Shown here piece by piece: positions 41,286 through 51,319 of a stretch of DNA of 64,000 nt. The stretch is taken from positions 620,001 to 684,000 of the forward strand of contig NZ_CP019788.1 in the NCBI RefSeq assembly GCF_002022665.1, in the 5' to 3' direction. The DNA is from Bartonella sp. JB63 (GTDB lineage: Bacteria; Pseudomonadota; Alphaproteobacteria; Rhizobiales; Rhizobiaceae). Every line of letters begins with the position of its first letter. The first letter of the stretch is position 1. A program made the position numbers and the translations under genes. The notes below the pieces were generated by a model that saw only the letters and a list, made by a program, of their open reading frames with translations, had not been told where the DNA came from and made no database searches.

Positions 41286-43097
41286 TTACTCACACCACCA
41301 AGTTTGAAGACGAAAACCATATAACGATGTATACGCAGGATGTTTTAAATATGACCATCTTGCTATCCACTGTTTAGGTAAATGATAAAGCGGTATATAA
41401 TAACTGCCAGAAATTAGAATTCTATCCAATGCGCGCACTGCTGCAATGAACTCGGTATCTGAGCGTGCATCAAGTATTGCTGTTATCATAGCATCTACAG
41501 CGGGATCAGATGCTCCTGCAAAATTAAAACTGCCTTTCAAATTTCGAGAAACAGAAGCCCAACGATTTATTTGTTCATTACCAGGTGACAGAGAATTTTT
41601 TAATTTACCAATGATCATATCATAATTAAATATTCCTAAGCGATTTTGATATTGACTATCATCAACAGTTCTTATCTCAACATCAATACCAAGACGTGAT
41701 AAAGTGCTCTGAAATGCAAGAGCAACTTTTTCTTCTTCAAATGCTTGAGTCATAATTTCAAATTTAAAAGGCAAACCATCAGGAGTGATAGCCTTATTGT
41801 TTTTTCTAGTAAAGCCTGCTTCTTGTAGAAGCTTCCAAGCCTTTTGAGCAGATTCACGCTCCATACCTGATCCATCTGTTTTAGGAATACGCCAATGTCC
41901 ATTCATTACTTCAGGCAGAACAGCATCAAGATAAGGCGCCAAGAGTTCTTTTTCTTTTTCACTTGCTGGTTTTCCAATAGATGAAAGAACAGATCCATCC
42001 CAATAACCCTCTGTTCTAGTATATATATCATTAAAAAGGTGATGATTAATCCACCCAAAATCAAAAAGCATTGAAAGTGCTTGGCGTACTTTTCTATCTT
42101 TAAAAATAGAACGACGTGTATTAAAAACAAAACCAATGAGATCGGCAGGTGTACCTTTCGAAAAAATTTCTTTTATAACTCGCCCTTCGCGAACGGCTGG
42201 AAAATTATAAGAAAGCCGCCAGCGATTTGGATTGGTTTCAATGAAAATATCAACTAAACCTTTTTTAAAAGCTTCAAAGTGAGCAGTATCATTGCGAAAA
42301 TACTCTATTTGAATAGTATCAAAATTATTTAAGCCCCTATTAACAGCAAGATTCTTACCCCAATAATCGGGATTACGCTTATAGATGATCCGTTCTCCTG
42401 GATCAACATGCTCAATAATATAGGGACCACTTCCTGGAATTTTAACTAAGCCGTTTTTCTCAAAATCATCAACATTAATAGCATGTTTTGGTAATACTGG
42501 CATTACACTTGCTAAAAGAAGCGGAAATTCACGATCTTTTGAGTGTGGAAAACGCATTTTAATACCATGAGAACCAATTTTTTCAATAGACGCTATGCGT
42601 TTCATATATCTGTCAAAAGGTGGTCTTCCTTTATCTTTAAGCAGTTTGACTGTGAATAAAACATCTTCAACTGTTATAAACTTTCCATCTGAAAAACGAG
42701 CTTTCGGATTAAGAAAAAAAGTAATTTCAGTACGTTCATCATTTAATTCAACTTTTTCTGCAAGAAGACTGTATAGCGTAAAAGCTTCATCCCGAGAACG
42801 TACCATCATTGTTTCATAAACAAGACCAGAAAATTGTTCATCAGCTAAAAGACCTCGCGCAGTTGTTCGAAAGCTACGGATAACAAATGGGTTTAATCCA
42901 TTAAATGTCCCAACAACTCCATAGGTAATTTTTCCTTTTTTGTTTGCATTAGGATCAGCATAAGGAAAATAGTCAAAATTATTTGATAATTTCGGTGTTC
43001 CGTGCATGGCAATACCATTTGCTATAGCACTATAACAATAAAGAAGAATTATTAAAGCCGGAAAAAATTTACAATAACAAAAGCTATGGCATAACAT
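41286..43097 (-). CDS. Periplasmic oligopeptide-type solute-binding protein (YejA-like)
   Basis: A 603-residue SBP family 5 protein, feeding peptides or similar solutes to an ABC importer. The N-terminus has a signal-peptide-like hydrophobic stretch (about 10-27). The family signature regions are present: FNGLNPFVIRSF near 64, LVYETMMVRS, the ITFFLNPKARFSDGKFITVEDVLFTVKLL block and the GSGPYIIEHVDPGERIIYKRNPDYWG block. The long N-terminal part and the extended YFRNDTAHFEAFKKGLVDIFIE segment resemble YejA-type proteins. No permease or ATPase genes lie beside it, so it is an orphan here and must pair with a transporter elsewhere. Confidence 0.88.
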   Translation of the reverse strand: MLCHSFCYCKFFPALIILLYCYSAIANGIAMHGTPKLSNNFDYFPYADPNANKKGKITYGVVGTFNGLNPFVIRSFRTTARGLLADEQFSGLVYETMMVRSRDEAFTLYSLLAEKVELNDERTEITFFLNPKARFSDGKFITVEDVLFTVKLLKDKGRPPFDRYMKRIASIEKIGSHGIKMRFPHSKDREFPLLLASVMPVLPKHAINVDDFEKNGLVKIPGSGPYIIEHVDPGERIIYKRNPDYWGKNLAVNRGLNNFDTIQIEYFRNDTAHFEAFKKGLVDIFIETNPNRWRLSYNFPAVREGRVIKEIFSKGTPADLIGFVFNTRRSIFKDRKVRQALSMLFDFGWINHHLFNDIYTRTEGYWDGSVLSSIGKPASEKEKELLAPYLDAVLPEVMNGHWRIPKTDGSGMERESAQKAWKLLQEAGFTRKNNKAITPDGLPFKFEIMTQAFEEEKVALAFQSTLSRLGIDVEIRTVDDSQYQNRLGIFNYDMIIGKLKNSLSPGNEQINRWASVSRNLKGSFNFAGASDPAVDAMITAILDARSDTEFIAAVRALDRILISGSYYIPLYHLPKQWIARWSYLKHPAYTSLYGFRLQTWWCE

Positions 43098-43415
43098 AGT
43101 GTTTTATTTCATAATGATATAAAATTGATTCTTTGAATTCTACCTCATAGATTAGGATATTTTATGAATGAATTAAAAAAAAGCTAATAAGATAAAAAAT
43201 ATTCTATACATAATATATTAAAAGAGTAAATTATTTATTCAATGAGATTTCTTTTTCTAGATTTTACTTTTTTCTTTATGTTAAAGTAAGAAAAATAAAA
43301 AATACCATTCTATAATTTAATTATACTTAATTGAAAATTATGTTTAATGTTCTATCTGGAAGTTATTATATTTAGGAAATTATTCTAAAAGCGTATTGAA
43401 AGGATTAACTTAATC
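43098..43415. other. Divergent promoter region
   Basis: About 320 bp of AT-rich DNA between the divergent solute-binding protein and IalB-family genes. It should contain promoters for both. No operator-like repeats or gene are evident. Confidence 0.4.
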
Positions 43416-44033
43416 ATGTCGCATAAAAATATTTACTTTTCTATTTCATTATTAGCTGGAGCTATTGCTTCTTTTCTTTCCATCCATACTCCAACAAATG
43501 CACAGAGTTTATCTCAAGGATGGTATAAAGTTTGCAATAAACAGCATGATGTTGATATTTGTAATACCATGAACACTATTGTATCACAGACCGGTCAGCC
43601 TTTGACAGCTATTAATTTAGTCGAAATAAAGGGCAAACAAAATGAAAAACGCATAGGTCTTCAAGTGCCTACGGGACGTTTATTACCAGAAGGTGTTCAT
43701 ATTCAAATTGGGAATGATTTCTCTAAAAAAATTCCTTATGTTATTTGTAATGGAACGAGCTGTATTGCCAATGATGTTTTAGATGATAAACTAATTTCTG
43801 CTATGAAAGCTGGCTCAAAAATGGTTATAACAACTGTTAATTTCCGCGGTACAGCCAATCCTATAGAATTTTCTCTTAAAGGATTTACCAATGCATATAC
43901 AGGTCCTGGTATAGATGAAAAGGCTTTCCAACAAGAACAAACAAAATTGCAGCAAGCCATTCAGTCAAAGCAAAAAGAGATTGAAGATCGTATGAGAGCT
44001 GAACAAGAAAAGGCAAAACAAATAATAAATTAA
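43416..44033 (+). CDS. IalB-family secreted protein (invasion-associated locus B)
   Basis: A 205-residue exported protein of the invasion-associated locus B family. It has a clear signal peptide (about 1-29, hydrophobic LLAGAIASFLSI, likely cleavage after TNA). Conserved pieces are GWYKVCN, the VDICNTMN Cys, the GLQVPTGRLLPEGVHIQI segment and YVICNGTSCIAND, giving two Cys pairs. The C-terminus ends in a charged, Gln/Lys-rich helix (about 165-205), likely coiled coil. IalB was named in Bartonella bacilliformis for its role in erythrocyte invasion, but the family is widespread in alphaproteobacteria, so a virulence role is not implied by sequence alone. Confidence 0.9.
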   Translation: MSHKNIYFSISLLAGAIASFLSIHTPTNAQSLSQGWYKVCNKQHDVDICNTMNTIVSQTGQPLTAINLVEIKGKQNEKRIGLQVPTGRLLPEGVHIQIGNDFSKKIPYVICNGTSCIANDVLDDKLISAMKAGSKMVITTVNFRGTANPIEFSLKGFTNAYTGPGIDEKAFQQEQTKLQQAIQSKQKEIEDRMRAEQEKAKQIIN

Positions 44034-44084
44034 AGAAAAAGTTTGAAAAGCTTTTTAAAGGTATCTTTTGATATTTGTTCATTT

Positions 44085-44120
44085 AAACCGCTATAGAATA
44101 TCTCCATAGCGGTTTTTCAT
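44085..44120. terminator. Terminator between ialB-family gene and rne
   Basis: Perfect 10-bp inverted repeat (arms 44085-44094 and 44106-44115, ACCGCTAT core) with an 11-base loop. On the plus strand it continues into T-rich sequence. It lies between convergent genes and may serve both, though its T-run favours the plus strand. Confidence 0.8.
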
Positions 44121-46747
44121 TACTTATTTTTTGAGAAAAAACCTTTGCGTTTCCACCAACCAACACGCTCAGTTTTTTTATCAGTTTCAGTTTCTACCCC
44201 TGATGAGGTCACAACAGGCTCAGTAGGTGCTGTTATAACTGTAGGAGGAATTTGTTCAACAATTTTTTTGATTACAGGTTCTTGTTCTGTTATTTTAGTC
44301 GTTTGAACAGATTTCTCAGTCTCTGCTTTTCTTCGTGCCCTTAGCTTTGATTTTTTTGTATTTATAGAAATTTTTTCATTCACTTCATTTGTGAATTCAT
44401 TTATTTCTTTTATTTTAGACTGCTGATTAAATTTGGTGACTAATTTTTCTTCAACAAATTCTTCTTGTTTTAATGTTATTATATTTTTGTCCTTTGCAAG
44501 ATTCCATTTATTTTTTACAGAATCTGAAGACTTCACATTATGCTTTGTAGATTTGATAGCAATATGAGCTTTCTGCTGTGTGCTGATTAAGTGCCTCTTA
44601 TAACGGGTATCTTTATTAAATCCAACGGGCTCAGCTGCTGGAATATTATACTGGCGATATTCTGCTTTAATTTCTTCTAAAGCTTGCTTGGCGAAATCTC
44701 CAACAGGTTCTGCATAAGGAATAGGAAACTGATAATTATTATTCTGATTACGCCAACCTCCGCCGCGTCCACGACGACGTCCACGACGACGGGCATCATC
44801 ATTTTGAGTGTCATTTTTATGAACATTAGAAAGAATGCTATCGTTATTAGATTCAATTTGGTTTTTTTTACGCTGACGTCGTTTTTTATTTTCAACTGAT
44901 GTTGTATTTTCATTAGTTTTGCTTGTAATTGAGACAGCATTTTCAATTTCTTTTTTATCATTATCCTCGATAACTGCCGAAGAAAAAGATTTTCCCTTTG
45001 CTATTGAGCCTTTAGAAATAGCAAAATGCTGCGTTCCAATATTATTGTCTGCTTCAATATTAATATTAAGCCCAAAACGCATCTCTAAATTAACAAGAAT
45101 ATTGCGTTTATGATTTAGCACATAGAGTGCTGTCTCTACGGGTGTGCGTACAATAATATTATACTGTGAGTTTCGGAGAAGATACTCTTCAATAGAACGC
45201 ACAACATGTAAAGCGATCGATGATTCAGAGCGTATACTTCCAGTTCCAGCGCAATGCGGGCAAGGTTGTGTAGTGCTTTCTAGAACAGATACACGAATAC
45301 GTTGACGACTCATTTCCATAAGGCCAAAATGTGAAATATGACCAACCTGAATACGAGCGCGATCGTTCTTTAAACAATCTTTCAATTTTTTTTCTACAAG
45401 CTTAATATTACGGGTTTCTAGCATATCAATAAAATCAATCACAATTAAACCTGAGAGATCACGTAAACGTAATTGACGCGCTATTTCTTCTGCAGCTTCA
45501 AGATTGGTTTGTAATGCTGTTTTTTCAACAGAATGTTCTTTAGTAGAACGACCAGAGTTTACATCAATAGCGACGAGTGCTTCTGTTTGATTAATTACAA
45601 GATAGCCTCCAGATTTCAAACTAACCTGTGGATGCAAAATTTTATCAAGCTGAGTCTCGATATCATTATGTGCAAAAATAGGAATAGGATTACGATAGGG
45701 TTGAACAACTTTTGCATGACTTGGCATAAGCATGCGCATAAAGTCTTTAGCTTCACGGTATCCTTGATCACCTGCAACAAGAATTTCATTAATATCTTTA
45801 CTATAAAGATCGCGAATAGAACGCTTTATAAGGTTACTTTCTTCATGAATTAGACATGGCGCTGTTGATTCAAGTGTCAAGGTGCGAATAGTATCCCATA
45901 ACCGCATGAGGTATTCATAATCACGTTTAATTTCAGCTTTTGTTCTATTCGCTCCAGCTGTTCGCAAAATAACTCCCATACCTTTTGGAACTGCTAATTC
46001 TTTTACAATTTCTTTAAGACGTTTGCGATCTTGTATATTAGTGATCTTCCGTGAAATACCACCCCCTCGAGCTGTGTTAGGCATTAAAACAGAATAGCGA
46101 CCAGCTAATGACAAATAAGTCGTAAGTGCTGCACCTTTATTACCACGTTCTTCTTTAATGACTTGGATTAATAAAATTTGACGACGTTTAATTACCTCTT
46201 GAATTTTATATTGACGTCCCTGTTTACGGCGATAGGTAGGTAATTCTTCAAGTGCATCTTCTGACCCAACCATTTCAATGCAATCATTAGAAAAATCAAG
46301 TATTTCTTCGGTATCATCAGCTATAATTTCTTCAGATATGATATCAATTTCAATATCCGTTGCCATAACACTATTGCTTTTATCTTTTTTTGTTGTCTTT
46401 AAGCGTTTTTTGTTTTGTGTTGTTTCTTCAATGGGATCATCATCATAGCTTTCATTAATAGCAGCCTTCTCTTCTTCAAGAAGAGCAAGACGATCGGCAA
46501 TAGGAATTTGATAATAATCAGGATGAATTTCTGCAAAGGTTAAAAAACCATGACGGTTACCACCATATTCAACAAAAGCAGCTTGAAGTGATGGTTCTAT
46601 ACGCGAAACACGTGCTAGATAAATATTCCCTTTAAGTTGTTTTTTATGTTCTGACTCAAAGTCAAGTTCTTCAATTTTATTATCGTGAACGACAACAACA
46701 CGTGTTTCCTCTGGATGAGAGGCATCGATAAGCATTTTGTTTGACAT
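44120..46747 (-). CDS. rne: Ribonuclease E
   Basis: The endonuclease that initiates mRNA decay and processes rRNA and tRNA. The protein has 875 residues. The N-terminal S1 domain (GNIYLARVSRIEPSLQAAFVEYGGNRHGFL) is interrupted by a long acidic/basic insert (about 95-170), as in other alphaproteobacteria. The 5'-sensor region follows. The DNase I-like catalytic region has LVAIDVNSGRS and GLIVIDFIDM, carrying the two metal-binding Asp. The Zn-link CPHCAGTG is near residue 494. From about 580 on the protein is disordered, with an Arg-rich patch (RRRGRRRGRGGGW) and a degradosome-scaffold-like tail. An AGGAT site precedes the ATG. Confidence 0.95.
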   Translation of the reverse strand: MSNKMLIDASHPEETRVVVVHDNKIEELDFESEHKKQLKGNIYLARVSRIEPSLQAAFVEYGGNRHGFLTFAEIHPDYYQIPIADRLALLEEEKAAINESYDDDPIEETTQNKKRLKTTKKDKSNSVMATDIEIDIISEEIIADDTEEILDFSNDCIEMVGSEDALEELPTYRRKQGRQYKIQEVIKRRQILLIQVIKEERGNKGAALTTYLSLAGRYSVLMPNTARGGGISRKITNIQDRKRLKEIVKELAVPKGMGVILRTAGANRTKAEIKRDYEYLMRLWDTIRTLTLESTAPCLIHEESNLIKRSIRDLYSKDINEILVAGDQGYREAKDFMRMLMPSHAKVVQPYRNPIPIFAHNDIETQLDKILHPQVSLKSGGYLVINQTEALVAIDVNSGRSTKEHSVEKTALQTNLEAAEEIARQLRLRDLSGLIVIDFIDMLETRNIKLVEKKLKDCLKNDRARIQVGHISHFGLMEMSRQRIRVSVLESTTQPCPHCAGTGSIRSESSIALHVVRSIEEYLLRNSQYNIIVRTPVETALYVLNHKRNILVNLEMRFGLNINIEADNNIGTQHFAISKGSIAKGKSFSSAVIEDNDKKEIENAVSITSKTNENTTSVENKKRRQRKKNQIESNNDSILSNVHKNDTQNDDARRRGRRRGRGGGWRNQNNNYQFPIPYAEPVGDFAKQALEEIKAEYRQYNIPAAEPVGFNKDTRYKRHLISTQQKAHIAIKSTKHNVKSSDSVKNKWNLAKDKNIITLKQEEFVEEKLVTKFNQQSKIKEINEFTNEVNEKISINTKKSKLRARRKAETEKSVQTTKITEQEPVIKKIVEQIPPTVITAPTEPVVTSSGVETETDKKTERVGWWKRKGFFSKNK

Positions 46748-47315
46748 AAGTTAAAATCCTGAAGGCAACATGCATAACTTTATTCAAACCAACAGTAAAA
46801 CTATTTGCAAAAATAAAGAGCTGTCTGCCATAAAAAAAGGAGGCCGATGTAACAGAACAGATCCTTATGCACAAACACATTATAGCACTTATTACTATTT
46901 TTTCTGTCTGTTTTATGTGACTCATATTTTGAAGTCTCCGGCAAAACAATTTCGAAAATAGTTCAGATAACCGAACCAATGAATCTTAAATAACGCAATC
47001 CTACTTATTGAGGAATAAAGACTTTTCGCTTAATAAAAAGCCTAAATGCATAGTATGCGATAAACCTTTTAAAGACAACTTAACACGAATTATCAATAAA
47101 TTTGTCAATATTAGATGATTATATCGCCTAAGAATCTTAAGGTATTCTTTTATGTTGATATTATGCTTTTGGCAAGTAATAATATAAATCTTAGAAAAGA
47201 CAACAATATAATCAATGCATTAATTTGATTTTTTTTGATATTTATGGCTAAAAAATTCAGCATCTAATTGAAAAACATAACGTATACTTTGAAAGTAATA
47301 ACAAATAAGAAACTA
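46748..47315. other. Divergent spacer: long rne leader and amiC upstream region
   Basis: About 570 bp with no supported gene. In the direction of rne it would give a long 5' leader, of the kind through which RNase E controls its own mRNA in other bacteria. On the rne strand a GGCCTCC is followed by seven T (46832-46845), which might be a pausing or termination element, but I see no convincing stem for it. Confidence 0.4.
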
Positions 47316-48545
47316 ATGATTAAACGATTCTTTAGCAAAAAGTCGAAAACTGATTATAGGAATGTTTTTTTACATTTTGCATGCTATTCATTACTTTTTT
47401 TAATGTTTCAGGTTCATATTCAAGCTGCTAATACATTAAAACTTATTAATTTAAGAACCATTAGTGATAACTCATCCACACGTATTATTGCAGTTTTTAA
47501 TGCTGAACCCAATTTTCACTTAAAGATTTTAGATACACCTACACGTTTAGTTATTAATTTACCGATGGTTGATTTTTCAATGCAGAATAAATTTCCAAAT
47601 AACCAAAATATGTTATCAGATATGCTATTGGATGTGCATTATGATTCTTCTGATATGCGAGCTTCGCGCATTATTTTTACGAGTAAAACCACTTTTGCCA
47701 TAAAAAATAGTAGAGTGAAAAAATTAGACAATGGCTTATGGCAAATATTAATTGATATTACTCAAAACTCACAGAAAGATTTTAATGAAATATTGAAAAA
47801 TCAACAACAAATCCATCATGATATAACAAAACAAACAAATACAAAGAGTCATTTTCGTGTTGTTCTTGATCCTGGTCATGGTGGAAGTGATAGTGGTGCA
47901 CGAGGTATTACTGGAATTTTAGAAAAAAATATAACACTTACTTTTGCTCGTGCATTACGGGATGAATTAGAAAAAGACTCTAATATTCATGTCTTTTTAA
48001 CACGTGATGCTGACGAATTTTTAAAATTAGGCGAAAGAGTCAAAAAAACACAAGATTTTGATGCTGATCTTTTTATCTCTATTCATGCAGATAGTATTAA
48101 TATTCATTCTTTGCGCGGAGCTACAGTATATACTCTTTCTGATAAAGCATCTGATGCGATTGCAAAATCTTTAGCTGATCATGAAAACAAAGTAGATCTT
48201 CTTGATGGATTAACAGCAGAAGAAATACCAGAAGTTACAGATATTTTAATTGATCTTATTCGACGTGAAACTCAAATGTTCTCGATTAATTTCGCTGATC
48301 GTGTTATTTTGAACTTATCAAAGAATAAAATCAATTTAATAAATAAACCTCATCGATATGCTGATTTTCTAGTTTTAAAAGCTTCAAATATTCCTTCTGT
48401 TTTGATAGAAATAGGCTATTTATCTAATAAAGAGGATGAACAATTATTAAATGATCCTCAATGGAGAAAACGAATGATTGTTGCTATTGCTGATTCCATT
48501 CGCCAATTTGCAGCAGAGCAACAGAAAATTATGCAATCGCTTTAA
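47316..48545 (+). CDS. amiC: N-acetylmuramoyl-L-alanine amidase, AmiC type
   Basis: A periplasmic cell-separation amidase. Reading from ATG 47316 gives 409 residues. A basic n-region is followed by a hydrophobic signal segment (about 17-36, ending IQAAN). An AMIN domain (about 38-145) precedes the Amidase_3 zinc domain. Zinc and catalytic residues appear in VVLDPGHGGSDSGA, GILEKNITL, FISIHADS and VLIEIGYLSN. A TTG at 47268 would add 16 residues and has no ribosome-binding site, so I prefer the ATG, though the start is uncertain. It lies upstream of the PBP1a gene on the same strand. Confidence 0.92.
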   Translation: MIKRFFSKKSKTDYRNVFLHFACYSLLFLMFQVHIQAANTLKLINLRTISDNSSTRIIAVFNAEPNFHLKILDTPTRLVINLPMVDFSMQNKFPNNQNMLSDMLLDVHYDSSDMRASRIIFTSKTTFAIKNSRVKKLDNGLWQILIDITQNSQKDFNEILKNQQQIHHDITKQTNTKSHFRVVLDPGHGGSDSGARGITGILEKNITLTFARALRDELEKDSNIHVFLTRDADEFLKLGERVKKTQDFDADLFISIHADSINIHSLRGATVYTLSDKASDAIAKSLADHENKVDLLDGLTAEEIPEVTDILIDLIRRETQMFSINFADRVILNLSKNKINLINKPHRYADFLVLKASNIPSVLIEIGYLSNKEDEQLLNDPQWRKRMIVAIADSIRQFAAEQQKIMQSL

Positions 48546-48701
48546 ATATATGGGGAAATTAGAGTAAACGATATTAATCTTAGTATGAAAAATAAATAAT
48601 AATCTTGTATTTGTCTCAATTCAGTGAAAATTACATCCTATCAGCAACAAATAAAATATGTTTCTTCTGATCTAATTCTAAAGAAAGTGATACCTATTTC
48701 A

Positions 48702-51167
48702 ATGATGATTTTTTTTAGATATTTTCTCAGTTTTCTTAAAGCTATTGCGCTTTGTGGAATAATGATGTTTGCTATAATGACTCCTAGTCAAGCTAAAGCG
48801 ATTCCTGATTATGAGGTTCTTTCACTATATGAGCCACCTGTGATGACACGTGTTCATGCTGCAAATGGTCATCTTATGGCAGAATTTGCTACAAAACATC
48901 GTCTTTATTTATCAATCAAATCAATACCGAAAATTCTTAAAGAAGCTTTTATTTCAGCTGAAGATAAGAATTTTTACCATCATTTCGGTTTAGATCCTCA
49001 AGGGCTCTCTAGGGCTCTAATCAAAAATATTATGAACATTGGTTCTGGCCAACGTCCAGAGGGAGCTTCAACAATTACACAGCAGGTCGCCAAAAACTTT
49101 CTTTTAAGTTCAGATGCAACACTTGAACGTAAACTAAAAGAAGCTATCTTAGCAATGCGTATTGAGAAAACTTATTCAAAAGATCATATTCTTGAGCTTT
49201 ATCTCAACGAAATTTACCTTGGTCGTTCTACTTATGGCATTGCAGCAGCTTCACTGGCTTATTTCAATAAGTCTGTGAGTGAACTTTCTTTAGAAGAATG
49301 TGCCTATTTAGCTGCTCTTCCTAAAGGTCCAGCAAATTATGATCCATTTAAGCATACACAACGTGCTATTGATCGGAGAAATTGGGTTATAGATAGGATG
49401 ATTTTAAATGGATATGTAACACCAGAACAAGGTGAGCAAGCTAAAAAAAAGCCTTTGGGAACAATAATACGTGGTCGTGAAAACTATGTTTTTGCTGCTG
49501 ATTATTTTACTGAAGAAATACGCCGTTATCTAATAAATCACTATGGAGCTACAACCCTTTATGAAGGTGGGCTTTCAGTTCGCACAACACTTGATCCGAA
49601 TTTGCAGCTTATTGCGCAGCGTTCTTTGAGAAATGGCTTAATTAAATTTGATCATTTGCAAGGATGGCGTGGAGCTTATAAACATATCAATATTCAAGAT
49701 GATTGGAATACTGCGCTCAAAGGAATTACTGCTCTAAGCGATTTACCTGAATGGCGTTTAGCAGTTGTTCTTTCTACTGCGGGAAATACAATAAAGATTG
49801 GTTTGCAACCACAGCGTCAAAATTCAGTTTTACTATCACAAAAAAAAGAAATTGCTTTATTATCCGAGTCTGAATCAAAATGGGCACTGAGTGCTATTGA
49901 CAAAAATGGTCATCGGAAAACTGCTCATAACTTATCGAATGTCTTGCATGTTGGAGATGTTATTTTTGTTGAAAAAATATCAAATAGTAATGATATTTAC
50001 CGTTTACAACAAATCCCAAAAATTGAAGGGGCTATTGTTGCTATGGAACCTCATACAGGACGTGTTCTTGCAATGGTAGGAGGATTTTCCTTTTCTGAAT
50101 CTCAATTTAATCGTGCAACGCAAGCTTATCGCCAAACAGGTTCTGCTTTTAAGCCCTTTGTTTATGCTGCAGCACTTGATAATGGATATACACCAGCATC
50201 AGTAATTTTAGATGGTCCTGTTGAGGTGCGTCAAACTAATGGGCAAATCTGGCGACCTAAAAATTATGGTGGTACATTTGCAGGACCTTCTACATTACGT
50301 TATGGAATTGAGTATTCTCGTAACCTTATGACTGTACGACTTGCCAATGATATGGGCATGCCTCTTGTTTCTGAATATGCAGAACGTTTCGGTCTTACAG
50401 ATAAATTGCAACCTTACCTTCCCATGGCTTTAGGAGCTGGAGAAACAACACTTTTACGGATGGTAACAGCTTATTCAGTTATTGCTAATGGTGGACGTTC
50501 TATTAAACCTTCTCTCATAGATCGAATTCAAGATCGTTACGGAAGAACTATTTACCGTCATGATAATCGTCTATGTGAAAATTGTAATGTTCAATCGTGG
50601 AACAATCAAAGCGAACCAACACTAATTGATGAACGAGATCAAGTTCTTGACTCTATGACAGCTTATCAAATTACATCTATGATGGAAGGAGCTGTTCAAC
50701 GTGGTACAGCCGCACGTTTACGTTATCTTAATCGACATATCGCTGGTAAAACAGGTACAACCAATAATTCTAAAGATATATGGTTCATAGGATTTACACC
50801 TGATCTCGTGGTCGGTGTTTTCATGGGGTATGATCAACCAGCTTCATTGGGATATAACGGAACAGGAAGTTCATTAGGGGTACCAATTTTTGGTGAGTTT
50901 ATACAAGCTGCTTTGAAAGACAAACCAGATGTACCGTTTAAAGTGCCAGAAGATATGATTTTAATGCCAATTAATCGCAAAACAGGTATGCTCGCTCAAA
51001 CAGAAGATGATGACGTTATCATAGAAGCATTTAAACCAGGAACTGGCCCTGCTGATATATATCAAGTGATTGGTGGAACAGACTTTTTTCAAGAAGGGGT
51101 CCCAACAGTTACCACTTCTCCACAAGTGAATAAAGCTCTTCAAGATGGTGGCGGTGGATTATATTAA
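48702..51167 (+). CDS. mrcA: Penicillin-binding protein 1A (bifunctional class A PBP)
   Basis: Polymerises and cross-links peptidoglycan. From ATG 48702 it has 821 residues, with a membrane anchor at about 5-27. The glycosyltransferase GT51 domain has EDKNFYHHFGLDPQGLSRA (catalytic Glu) and GASTITQQVAKN, followed by LELYLNEIYLG. The transpeptidase domain has SAFK (active-site Ser), SRN and KTGTTN. A GTG at 48624 would add 26 residues but lacks a ribosome-binding site, so I use the ATG that begins just before the membrane helix. Confidence 0.93.
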   Translation: MMIFFRYFLSFLKAIALCGIMMFAIMTPSQAKAIPDYEVLSLYEPPVMTRVHAANGHLMAEFATKHRLYLSIKSIPKILKEAFISAEDKNFYHHFGLDPQGLSRALIKNIMNIGSGQRPEGASTITQQVAKNFLLSSDATLERKLKEAILAMRIEKTYSKDHILELYLNEIYLGRSTYGIAAASLAYFNKSVSELSLEECAYLAALPKGPANYDPFKHTQRAIDRRNWVIDRMILNGYVTPEQGEQAKKKPLGTIIRGRENYVFAADYFTEEIRRYLINHYGATTLYEGGLSVRTTLDPNLQLIAQRSLRNGLIKFDHLQGWRGAYKHINIQDDWNTALKGITALSDLPEWRLAVVLSTAGNTIKIGLQPQRQNSVLLSQKKEIALLSESESKWALSAIDKNGHRKTAHNLSNVLHVGDVIFVEKISNSNDIYRLQQIPKIEGAIVAMEPHTGRVLAMVGGFSFSESQFNRATQAYRQTGSAFKPFVYAAALDNGYTPASVILDGPVEVRQTNGQIWRPKNYGGTFAGPSTLRYGIEYSRNLMTVRLANDMGMPLVSEYAERFGLTDKLQPYLPMALGAGETTLLRMVTAYSVIANGGRSIKPSLIDRIQDRYGRTIYRHDNRLCENCNVQSWNNQSEPTLIDERDQVLDSMTAYQITSMMEGAVQRGTAARLRYLNRHIAGKTGTTNNSKDIWFIGFTPDLVVGVFMGYDQPASLGYNGTGSSLGVPIFGEFIQAALKDKPDVPFKVPEDMILMPINRKTGMLAQTEDDDVIIEAFKPGTGPADIYQVIGGTDFFQEGVPTVTTSPQVNKALQDGGGGLY

Positions 51168-51319
51168 TTGGAAAGTAATTTTTTAATAGGTTAGATAGAT
51201 GTGAAATAATATTTGCCCTTGTTATTCATAATTGAGATGGAATAAATAACTTTACAAAATTATTAGAGTAGAAAAATCTAAAAAATTATAATTTTAAATA
51301 ATGGCTAAGGTATTAAATT

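Noticed and set aside
46838..46852. AGGAGG followed by ATG-TAA on the plus strand, a possible minimal start-stop ORF
   Set aside because: The spacing between AGGAGG and ATG is only three bases, and nothing shows that the plus strand is transcribed here.
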